64,000 nucleotides of DNA from Endozoicomonas sp. SCSIO W0465 (GTDB lineage Bacteria > Pseudomonadota > Gammaproteobacteria > Pseudomonadales > Endozoicomonadaceae), in the NCBI RefSeq assembly GCF_023716865.1, contig NZ_CP092417.1, positions 6,494,501-6,558,500 on the forward strand, in the 5' to 3' direction. Positions 36,226 to 44,497 of this stretch are shown in pieces. A program made the translations under genes and the position numbers. The first letter of the stretch is position 1. Each line of letters opens with the position of its first letter. Below the pieces are notes generated by a model. The model was given only the letters and a program-made list of their open reading frames with translations. It searched no databases and had not been told where the DNA came from.

Positions 36226-37528
36226 ATGATTCCAGAACTACCCGCAACTATGTCGGCTGAGATTCTCTTGAAAGAGAATGCAGAGCTGCGGATGAGAGTT
36301 GCCTGTCTGGAAGAGCGATGTCGAGAATTGGAAGAAAAGGTTGGCAAGAACAGTCAAAACAGCAGCAAGCCGCCATCGTCTGATGGTTATCAAAAACCTT
36401 GTAAAAACAGTAATTCTCCAGATCATTCTGACGACCTTTCCGCAGATAAAGGTACCGATCCATCGGATGAAAAACCCAATCCTAAAAGTCTGAGACAGTC
36501 TTCTGGTAATAAAGCCGGTGGAAAGAAAGGGCATCAGGGCACTTGTCTTAAACAGGTCGATATCCCTGACTATATTGAGTACCTTCCGGTTAAAGAATGC
36601 AATAAATGTCAGGCGTCTCTTCTTGATAGTGAGCCGGTCAAATATATTGAACGACAGGTGTTTGAACCAGGGAGACCGGGTGAATTTGAAGTAACGGCCC
36701 ATAGAGCTGAAGTAAAAATCTGCACTTGTGGTTGTCGGAATCAGGCTGAATTCCCGGAAGGTGTTACCGCTGCCGCACAATATGGCTCAGCCACACAGGC
36801 TATGGCCGTCTATCTTAACCAATACCATTTCCTGCCTTTTAAGCGCGTGTCAGAGTATTTTAATACTCTCTATAAAATGAGTGTAAGTGCAGGCACTGTC
36901 GCCAATTTTGTGGCCAGAACCTATGAAAATCTGGCTTCTACTGAAGAGGTTATTCGTGACGCCTTGCGGGAATCGTCTGTTGCCGGAGCCGATGAAACGG
37001 GTATGCGGGCCGAGGGCTCTTTGCACTGGCTACACGTTATGCGGGATGAACAATGGACGCTCTACTACTTGTCTGAAAAGCGAGGTCGTGAGGCCATGGA
37101 CACGATGGGCATACTGCTAACATTTGCAGGCGTTCTGGTTCATGATCATTGGAAATCCTATTTTGCATATGCGGCAACTCACGTACTTTGCAATGCCCAT
37201 CACCTGAGGGAGCTTTTGGGTGTTGTTGATAGGGACAGCAATCGCTTACAATCTCTTCAAACGACTCACTGAGTTCAAGGCTGAGACACTGCGCTTCATG
37301 TCAGATTTTACCATTCCCTTCGATAACAATGGCAGTGAGCGGGATGTTCGAATGGCCAAGTTAAAGCAGAAAATCTCAGGCTGCTTCAGGAGTGCAGACG
37401 GTGGTTCTATGTTTGCACGGATTCGCAGCTATTTGTCGTCTGCCAGAAAACAGGGAATGGACATATATCAATCACTTCATAGAGCTGTTCGGAATTACTG
37501 TAATATGCCTTTGCTCAGTGCTGAATAG
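36226..37528 (+). pseudogene. IS66-type transposase with internal deletion (copy F)
   Basis: The first 342 residues match copy E. A 212-bp deletion then shifts the frame and it stops after six novel residues at 37272. The last ~97 codons, including NNGSERDVR with the catalytic Glu, are still readable downstream (to 37528) in another frame. It is inactive. Confidence 0.9.
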
Positions 37529-37565
37529 TTACAAGGAAAGATTTACGGAAAGAGCGCCGTTTCCC

Positions 37566-38492
37566 ATGTTCACCTATATAACCAAGCGCCTGCTCGCAGC
37601 CATTCCAACGCTGTTGATCATTATCACCATCGCATTCTTTATGATGCGTATTGCACCGGGTGGACCGTTCGATGCTGAACGACAATTGCCGCCTGAAATT
37701 GAAGCCAATATCCTCAAAGCCTATGACCTCGATAAACCCCTTTATCAACAGTACTTTATATACGTAGGTAATCTCCTTCGTTTTGATTTTGGTCCCTCCT
37801 ACAAGTTCCGTGACTTCAGCGTCACTGAGCTGATCCTCACTGGTTTACCAGCCAGTATGCAGATTGGCGGTATGGCCATTTTCATTGCCGCGCTTATTGG
37901 TATCAGTCTGGGCACTCTGGCCGCGCTGTATCAGAACCAGAAAACCGACTATGCCATCATGGGGGTAGCCATGACCGGCATTGCCATCCCGAACTTTGTT
38001 GTGGCTCCCATCATGTCCCTGATTTTTGGTGTTTATCTTTCCTGGCTACCGGTAGCAGGGTGGGGAGATGGCTCTGCCAGAAATCTGGTGCTGCCGGTAA
38101 TCTCGCTGGCATTGCCCCAGATCGCCTATATTGCCCGACTGACCCGTGGCTCCATGGTCGAAGTCCTGCACTCCAACTATATTCGGACTGCCCGGGCCAA
38201 AGGACTTCGTGAACGCCTGGTGGTCATACGTCACGCCATCAAAGGTGCGCTTCTTCCCGTTGTCTCCTATCTGGGACCGGCTGCTGCGGCCGTCACCACA
38301 GGTTCTGTGGTTATTGAATCCATATACGACATTCCGGGCGTCGGTCGTTACTTCGTCAATGCCGCATTGAACCGCGACTACCCGTTAGTAATGGGCGTCG
38401 TCATCTTTTACGCAACACTGATCATCATCATGAACCTGATAGTGGACGTAATTTACAGCTTCCTTGATCCAAAACTGAGGGTGAATGGATGA
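37566..38492 (+). CDS. oppB: Oligopeptide ABC transporter permease OppB
   Basis: This 308-residue permease starts MFTYITKRLLAAIPTLL, a typical OppB first membrane helix, which sets the start over an upstream frame coming from the IS. About six membrane segments are visible. The cytoplasmic coupling loop NYIRTARAKGLRE matches the EAA motif that docks the ATPases. It overlaps oppC by 4 bases. Transcription from the oppA promoter must cross the IS nest. Confidence 0.95.
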   Translation: MFTYITKRLLAAIPTLLIIITIAFFMMRIAPGGPFDAERQLPPEIEANILKAYDLDKPLYQQYFIYVGNLLRFDFGPSYKFRDFSVTELILTGLPASMQIGGMAIFIAALIGISLGTLAALYQNQKTDYAIMGVAMTGIAIPNFVVAPIMSLIFGVYLSWLPVAGWGDGSARNLVLPVISLALPQIAYIARLTRGSMVEVLHSNYIRTARAKGLRERLVVIRHAIKGALLPVVSYLGPAAAAVTTGSVVIESIYDIPGVGRYFVNAALNRDYPLVMGVVIFYATLIIIMNLIVDVIYSFLDPKLRVNG

Positions 38493-39415
38493 GTCTTCTG
38501 GCCAACCCCAATGACAGAATGGCGGCTGTTCCCGATCAGCAGCAAGACGTGGATATGGAAGACGTCGCTGGCCGTTCACTCTGGCAGGATGCCCGTATCC
38601 GTCTGATGCGCAACAAGGCAGCGGTTGTCTCCATGGTGATTCTTGCCATGATTACCCTGTTGGCTATTTTTGCCCCCTGGCTTTCCCCTCACCCATTCGA
38701 CGAAGTGTACTGGGACTTTATTCAGGTTGCCCCCGACTTTTCCGAGGGTTTCTGGTTTGGTACTGACGAAAATGGCCGGGATCTGTTCGTGCGCACACTT
38801 TATGGTGCCAGAGTCTCCCTGATGGTTGGCCTGGTCGCAACCACGGTATCGCTCATTATCGGGGTGACCTATGGCGCCGTTGCCGGTTATATCGGAGGCC
38901 GGGTCGACAACCTGATGATGCGGCTTGTGGATATTCTCTACTCCCTGCCATTCATGTTTTTTGTGATCATTCTGATGGTTATTTTTGGCCGTCATATCTT
39001 CTTGATTTTTGTCGCCTTGGGTGCCGTTGAATGGCTTACCATGGCCCGTATCGTCCGGGGCCAGACCATGGCCATCAAGAAAAAAGAGTTTATTGAAGCG
39101 GCACACGCCAGCGGTGTCTCAACGGCGAAAATCATCTTCCGCCATATTGTCCCCAATATTCTCGGGCCTGTTATCGTCTATATGACCCTGACCATTCCCC
39201 AGGTCATTCTCACGGAAAGTTTTCTCTCCTTTCTCGGGCTGGGTGTCCAGGAGCCGCTGACCAGCTGGGGCGTATTGATTTCCGAAGGTGCCAAAGTCAT
39301 GGAAAGCGCTCCCTGGATGCTGGCTTTTCCTGCCACGTTCCTGGCAGTCACCCTGTTCTGTTTTAACTTTATTGGCGACGGTCTGCGTGATGCACTGGAC
39401 CCCAAGGATCGATAA
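38489..39415 (+). CDS. oppC: Oligopeptide ABC transporter permease OppC
   Basis: This 308-residue protein has a cytoplasmic N-terminal tail, a first helix at about residues 46-67, GTDENGRDLFVR after the large periplasmic loop, and the EAA coupling loop EFIEAAHASGVSTAKI. With OppB it forms the peptide channel. The start overlaps the oppB stop by 4 bases; oppD follows after 4 bases. Confidence 0.95.
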   Translation: MSLLANPNDRMAAVPDQQQDVDMEDVAGRSLWQDARIRLMRNKAAVVSMVILAMITLLAIFAPWLSPHPFDEVYWDFIQVAPDFSEGFWFGTDENGRDLFVRTLYGARVSLMVGLVATTVSLIIGVTYGAVAGYIGGRVDNLMMRLVDILYSLPFMFFVIILMVIFGRHIFLIFVALGAVEWLTMARIVRGQTMAIKKKEFIEAAHASGVSTAKIIFRHIVPNILGPVIVYMTLTIPQVILTESFLSFLGLGVQEPLTSWGVLISEGAKVMESAPWMLAFPATFLAVTLFCFNFIGDGLRDALDPKDR

Positions 39416-39419
39416 CACC

Positions 39420-40433
39420 ATGAGCATCATTCTTGACGTACAAAACCTGAATACCCGCTTTGATACACCGGAAGGTGAAGTTTCTGCGGCCAACAATATC
39501 AATTTCACGCTGAAAAAAGGCCAAAGCCTCGGCGTCGTGGGTGAATCCGGTTCAGGAAAGACCCAGATATTCATGGCCATCATGGGTCTGCTGGCGAAAA
39601 ATGGCAGAACCTCCGGACAGGCTATCTTTAACGGGCAGAATCTGTTGGAACTGCCAGTAGCAGAGCTGAACAAGGTGCGGGGCGTTTCACTGTCGATGAT
39701 CTTTCAGGACCCGATGACGTCATTGAATCCCTATCTGAAAGTCTCACGACAGATGACTGAAGTACTGATTGAGCATCACAGCATGGATAAGAGAGAAGCC
39801 CTTGAGCGCTCAATCCGCATGCTGGAAATGGTTGGTATTCCTGAAGCCCGCAAGCGGGTACATATGTATCCTCATGAGTTTTCCGGTGGTATGCGACAAC
39901 GGGTGATGATAGCGATTGCCCTGCTCTGTGAACCGGACCTGCTGATTGCGGATGAACCCACCACCGCACTGGACGTGACCATTCAGGCACAGATTCTGGA
40001 TCTGCTGCATCACCTGAAAGAAGAGATGGGCATGTCCATCGTCATGATCACCCACGACCTGGGGGTCATTGCCGGCATGTGTGACCAGGTCATGGTCATG
40101 TATGGCGGGCGCGTGGTGGAAACCGGCACGGTTCATGACATCTTCAGCGATGCCAGACATCCTTATACCCTGGGGTTGCTGCAATCCATGCCAAGAATTG
40201 ATGGTGACCATAGTGAAGATCTCTATGCCATACCGGGTCAACCTCCTAACCTTCAGGCCTTACCCAGTGGTTGTGCCTTTCAGCCACGTTGCCAGTATGC
40301 CAATGACCAGTGTCGTACAGAACAACCAGACACCGTGAAATTTGCCAGCCAACGCCGTGTAGCCTGCCACAGGGTGACTGAGATCATTAAACTTAACCAG
40401 GAACAGGTAGCGAACCGGGAGATTGCATTATGA
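39420..40433 (+). CDS. oppD: Oligopeptide ABC transporter ATP-binding protein OppD
   Basis: This 337-residue ATPase is taken from the ATG at 39420, four bases after oppC; an earlier in-frame Met lies inside oppC. Walker A GESGSGKT, signature FSGGMRQR, Walker B LLIADEP and the switch His in MITHDLG are present. The C-terminal OppD/F extension has a cysteine set (SGCAFQPRCQYANDQC and ACH) that in relatives binds an iron-sulfur cluster. It overlaps oppF by 4 bases. Confidence 0.95.
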   Translation: MSIILDVQNLNTRFDTPEGEVSAANNINFTLKKGQSLGVVGESGSGKTQIFMAIMGLLAKNGRTSGQAIFNGQNLLELPVAELNKVRGVSLSMIFQDPMTSLNPYLKVSRQMTEVLIEHHSMDKREALERSIRMLEMVGIPEARKRVHMYPHEFSGGMRQRVMIAIALLCEPDLLIADEPTTALDVTIQAQILDLLHHLKEEMGMSIVMITHDLGVIAGMCDQVMVMYGGRVVETGTVHDIFSDARHPYTLGLLQSMPRIDGDHSEDLYAIPGQPPNLQALPSGCAFQPRCQYANDQCRTEQPDTVKFASQRRVACHRVTEIIKLNQEQVANREIAL

Positions 40434-41437
40434 GCGAAGCCATTCTCAAGGTAGATGACCTCAAGGTGCACTTTCCGGTCGACGTGGGTAACTTCTTCTC
40501 GAAAAAGGCAACACTGAAAGCCGTCGATGGCGTCAGTTTTGAGCTGCATGAGGGGGAAACACTGTCGGTAGTAGGAGAATCGGGCTGTGGTAAATCCACT
40601 CTCGGTCGGGCCGTACTGCAGCTGCTGCACAATACCGAAGGTCAGGTGGTCTGGATGGGGGAAAACATCACGGGTCATTCGGTCAAAGCCATGCAGCCAC
40701 TGCGCAGGGAGATGCAGATCATCTTTCAGGACCCTCTGGCCAGCCTGGACCCACGCATGACCATTGGTGAAATTATTGCAGAGCCGCTGGTAACCCATAA
40801 CCCGCAGATGCCAAAAGATCAGGTAAAAAACCGGGTCAGAGAGATGATGGATATCGTTGGCCTGCTACCAAGAATGATCAACCGATACCCCCATGAGTTT
40901 TCCGGTGGCCAATGCCAGCGCATCGGTATTGCCAGAGCGATGATCCTTCAGCCAAAAGTGATTGTCTGTGATGAACCTGTCTCCGCTCTTGACGTCTCCA
41001 TCCAGGCACAGATCATTAACCTGCTGGGCGAACTGCAGAAAAAATTTGGCCTTTCGTTGCTGTTCATCAGCCATGACCTCTCGATTGTTCGTCATATCAG
41101 CCATCGGGTCATGGTTCTCTATCTTGGCAATGTCATGGAGCTGGCGGAGAAAGACGAGCTCTATAACGCTCCCCGGCACCCTTATACCCAGGCACTTATT
41201 TCAGCAGTACCAGTGCCTGATCCGGACAAGGAAGCCCATAAAAAACGGATTGTGCTGAAAGGCGATCTACCGTCGCCTATCAATCCACCCTCAGGCTGTG
41301 TTTTCAGAACCCGCTGTTGGTATGCAGACCATCAGTGTGAACAGGAAAAACCACCATTAACAACACTGGGTGGACCAACAGCAAAGGGTAAACATCAGGT
41401 GGCATGCCATAAACAGGCTGAGATCAACCAGAACTGA
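40430..41437 (+). CDS. oppF: Oligopeptide ABC transporter ATP-binding protein OppF
   Basis: This 335-residue partner ATPase of OppD has Walker A GESGCGKS, signature FSGGQCQR, Walker B VIVCDEP, the switch His in FISHDLS, and the C-terminal Cys-rich part GCVFRTRCWYADHQC. It is the last gene of the opp cluster; pepA follows 82 bases downstream and may share its transcript. Confidence 0.95.
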   Translation: MSEAILKVDDLKVHFPVDVGNFFSKKATLKAVDGVSFELHEGETLSVVGESGCGKSTLGRAVLQLLHNTEGQVVWMGENITGHSVKAMQPLRREMQIIFQDPLASLDPRMTIGEIIAEPLVTHNPQMPKDQVKNRVREMMDIVGLLPRMINRYPHEFSGGQCQRIGIARAMILQPKVIVCDEPVSALDVSIQAQIINLLGELQKKFGLSLLFISHDLSIVRHISHRVMVLYLGNVMELAEKDELYNAPRHPYTQALISAVPVPDPDKEAHKKRIVLKGDLPSPINPPSGCVFRTRCWYADHQCEQEKPPLTTLGGPTAKGKHQVACHKQAEINQN

Positions 41438-42924
41438 TCCCGTGCCTGCGCGGATGGCGTTGTAACAAAGCATAAAAAACCGGAGTGATCCGGCAATATT
41501 ACATGTACAGGTGTTATTCATGCATATTTCATTTACTGACCTGACCATCCCTGTCAGTGGCACCGTTGCAGCGGGCATTTACGCTGGAGGAGAACTGTCG
41601 TCTGCCGCACAGGCGCTGGATAAGCTCAGCAATGGTTCCATAAGCCGTGCTCTGCAAGCTGACCGATTCAATGGCGACAGCGAACAACTGCTGAATATGG
41701 TGGCACCGGCCAACACGGAGCTGGAGCGCATTGTTCTGTTTGGTCTTGGCAATAAAGATAACCCGTCACATCTTGCGGTAGAAAATGCTGGCGGCCTGTT
41801 TGCGGTGAAAGCGGCCAATCTCGCCATTAATACCGCCACTATTCTGCTCGATACTGATGAACAGGCAGCCCATTTTGCTTATGGCGTGATGCTGGGTGGT
41901 TACCGTTTTGACAAGTATCGAACCAACGAGAAATGCCCTGCTGTGCTTACTGAGTTGCTCATGGGGTCTGAAAAACCGGGGCAGGCTGAACACTATTTTC
42001 GCCCTCTGCTGGCGGTTGCCGAAGGCATTTACACTACCCGGGATCTGATCTGGGAGCCGGCGAATGCTATGAATCCGGAATCCTACGCTCATTTCTGCCG
42101 CTCTCTGACATGCGAAGGACTTGAGGTGGAGATACTCGGTGAAGAAGCCATGAGGGAGCTGGGCATGGGCGCCCTTCTGGGTGTTGGTCGGGGGTCCGAT
42201 AAAGAGAGTCAATTGGTTATTCTGAAACATAACGGTGCGGATAGCCGCGAAGCACCCATTGCCTTTATTGGTAAAGGTGTCACCTTCGATACCGGTGGTC
42301 TGTCCCTGAAAGCCTCTGCCTCTATGGAAACCATGAAACAGGATATGGGCGGTGCAGCGACCGTTACCGGTTTGATGCTGGCTCTGGCTAAACGCAGGGC
42401 CAAAGTCAATGCGGTGGGTGTTTTAGGCCTGGTAGAAAATATGCCGGACAGCAAGGCACAACGCCCGGGTGATGTGGTAAGAACCATGTCAGGCCAGACA
42501 GTAGAGGTCATGAATACCGATGCAGAAGGTCGTCTGGTGTTGTGTGATGCGCTGACTTATACCCAGCGCCACCTTAAACCGAAAGCCATGATCGACATCG
42601 CCACGTTAACCAGTGCCATTGCCATCGCCCTGGGTGAAGAAATCGCCGGTGTTTTCTCCAATAATGATGAGCTGGTTGCCAGATTAACGGCAGCCGGTGA
42701 TGCGGTTGCAGAACCCGTCTGGCGTATGCCCATGGGCAGTTACTTCAGTAAACGACTGAGGCTCTATGTTTCTTGTCAACATAATTTTCAACAATTATCA
42801 GTGGAAATTTTAGAGCCTTGTTGAAACTTTAAACAAAACGAAACCACTGCCAAGAACCCTAGCCGTTAGCAGTTTCAAGGTCCTCCCTGCATTATCTCAG
42901 GTCCTTGATGGCCCAGTGATAAGC

Positions 42925-43884
42925 CTATAAAGCACTTTGCATTACAGGGGAACGATACATAGCCATATCAAATGCTTTCTTACTACGCCATACGCTGAAC
43001 GCAATTCGCAGCAGTTTGCGCATCACCGCCACCAAAGCCTGAGTACAACTCATTCTGGACGTGTAGTGCTCATACATTGGTTTAAATGCGCCACGGCAAG
43101 CTGACATCGCTACGTTGTACAACAAACGGCGACCTTCGCTTGAACCTTGCTTGCTCAGTCTGCGGCGACCGCGTTTCGTGCCAGAGTCTTTAAACTGCAG
43201 ATCAAGTCCAAAAAAGGCAATGAATTGATCTCCAGATTTGAAGTCTCCTCTGGCCATTTCGTTGGAAAAAAAGGCCGAACTCAATGCACCAAAGCCCGGA
43301 ATACTCTTCATCGCCTTAAAGCCTTCCTGTTGCTCCGGATCTTCGTTTTTCATGGTTTCCATGATCTTTTTTTCCAGCTCATCGATCAATTTTTTCAGGG
43401 CCTCCAGGGCATCATTGAGCATTGTTAGCTCAACAGGCATTGACTTACACGTCATTGAAATAGCCTGACGATGCCTGACTACTGACGCACGATGGTTCGT
43501 TAGCATTTTAATCAGTTCCTGGTTGGCTGTGGCTGGCCTCCAGGGCTTTAGACTGTCATGTTCATTGCTCAGATAACGTCGAATAATTGCAGCATCTGCC
43601 TTATCGCTCTTTTGCCGACGACCTATTCCGGCTGCGTAATGATACACAGCCCTTGGGTTAAGTACATAAACGGTATGACCATGCTGGAATGCAACAGAAG
43701 CCAGTAATGAGTGGTAACGACCCGTTGCTTCCATGGCAATAGCTGTTGCCCGAGGCAAAGAAGCGACCCACTCTGTAATTGCGGTGAGTGAGTTGTCAAT
43801 GCGTTCAACAGAACCATTGTGCAGACAAATGTCTAACCATCGAGAAGCCACATCCACACCAACGAAGTTAGTTACCATTTCCAT
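42925..43884 (-). CDS. IS110-family transposase (DEDD recombinase)
   Basis: This 319-residue protein has the RuvC-like DEDD residues in VGVDVASRWLDI, AMEATGRYH and KSDKADAAII, then the transposase_20 domain with KSIPGFGALSSAFF. The conserved serine lies in the region SKQGSSEGRRLLYNVA. Together these match the IS110 catalytic design (RuvC-like plus serine nucleophile). The frame is intact. Confidence 0.94.
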   Translation of the reverse strand: MEMVTNFVGVDVASRWLDICLHNGSVERIDNSLTAITEWVASLPRATAIAMEATGRYHSLLASVAFQHGHTVYVLNPRAVYHYAAGIGRRQKSDKADAAIIRRYLSNEHDSLKPWRPATANQELIKMLTNHRASVVRHRQAISMTCKSMPVELTMLNDALEALKKLIDELEKKIMETMKNEDPEQQEGFKAMKSIPGFGALSSAFFSNEMARGDFKSGDQFIAFFGLDLQFKDSGTKRGRRRLSKQGSSEGRRLLYNVAMSACRGAFKPMYEHYTSRMSCTQALVAVMRKLLRIAFSVWRSKKAFDMAMYRSPVMQSAL

Positions 43885-44174
43885 AGTACAGTCCCTGATG
43901 TAATCTTTATGCGGATGGGGTGACCACAGGCTGGCGTTAGCTTGCGAAAATTGTCTGCTGCAGGGCAGTAACGCTCCTAATCGTCGCTCATGCTTGTGGG
44001 TGGGGACTTCTCAGTCAGTCTGTCCTGAAGGCAGTAAGCAGTCGATGCCCCTCACCCCGTCTCTGTACTTATACAAGTAATCAGAGACAGGTTAAACATA
44101 CAAGTAAGCAGTCGATGCCCCTCACCCCGTCTCTGTACTTATACAAGTAATCAGAGACAGGTTAAACATACAAG
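43885..44174 (-). ncRNA. Candidate bridge RNA region of the IS110 element
   Basis: IS110 elements of the IS621 type make a structured bridge RNA from the non-coding end upstream of the transposase. This 290-bp upstream region is the matching place and contains a repeated hairpin (GTCTCTG...CAGAGAC with an inner ACTT/AAGT stem). RNA ends and guide loops could not be defined by eye. Confidence 0.35.
44035..44174. repeat. Tandem 70-bp duplication at the IS110 end
   Basis: Two perfect 70-bp units (44035-44104 and 44105-44174) lie at the outer end of the upstream non-coding region. Each contains a GTCTCTG/CAGAGAC hairpin. The outer unit ends exactly at the pepA junction. Confidence 0.92.
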
Positions 44175-44497
44175 CAGTGATATTGCCGATATGCGCAATA
44201 ATGGCAATAAGCCAAGGCTGGGTGGCTCAGGTGTTGCAGCACAGTTTCTGCATAATTTTATTGAGAATGATACGCCATGGGTCCATATGGATATTGCCGG
44301 TACCGCTTGGACAGAAGAAGCATTTCCAACCAAACCAAAAGGCGCTACTGCCTTTGGTGTCAGGTTACTGGATCGGATGGTTCAGGATTATTTTGAGCAA
44401 TAGTTATGTAACAGTCCCCGGTGTAGATACGTCCTCCGGTTGGGGCGTATCGACACCCAAAGATCACTCTGCACATGCTAACGGCCCATACCCTTAT

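Larger units (their letters stand above)
34630..37532 (+). mobile_element. IS66-family element 'b', defective copy F, with IS50-like copy C inside
   Basis: Ends GTAACTGTTCAGCAC and the reverse of GTAACTATTCAGCAC are intact, with AAGGAAAGA on both sides (9 bp, 34621-34629 and 37533-37541). The IS50-like element sits 27 bp from the left end. Relative to copy E, 212 bp are deleted inside the transposase gene at GGGACAGCAATC/GCTTAC. It ends 33 bases before oppB. Confidence 0.92.
42761..44174 (-). mobile_element. IS110-family element in pepA
   Basis: The 1,414-bp insert has no terminal inverted repeats and no target duplication, as expected for IS110. The join ctgag/cagtg gives the empty site. 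It has a long non-coding part upstream of the transposase (290 bp) and a shorter one downstream (164 bp, with a TTTCAACAA/TTGTTGAAA hairpin). IS110 elements recombine through circular DNA guided by a bridge RNA. Confidence 0.88.
41520..44403 (+). pseudogene. pepA: Leucyl aminopeptidase PepA split by an IS110 element
   Basis: Parts 41520-42760 and 44175-44403 join in frame (ctg ag/c agt) to give 489 residues, normal for PepA. The metal and active-site motifs GKGVTFDTGGLSLK and NTDAEGRLVLCDAL are in the first part; ADMRNNG and HMDIAGTAW are in the second. PepA is a hexameric cytosolic two-metal aminopeptidase acting on peptides such as those Opp imports. The break comes after the catalytic motifs but removes the last 75 residues and adds 21 IS-encoded ones, so activity is unlikely. 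The ATG at 41520 is preferred over an upstream GTG. Confidence 0.92.

Noticed and set aside
36226..37272. 348-residue IS66 protein as a natural short variant
   Set aside because: Comparison with copy E shows a 212-bp deletion and frameshift, so it is a broken copy.
44035..44174. Direct repeats that might be a small CRISPR array
   Set aside because: There are only two 70-bp units, directly adjacent with no spacers, inside an IS110 end; no cas gene is nearby.
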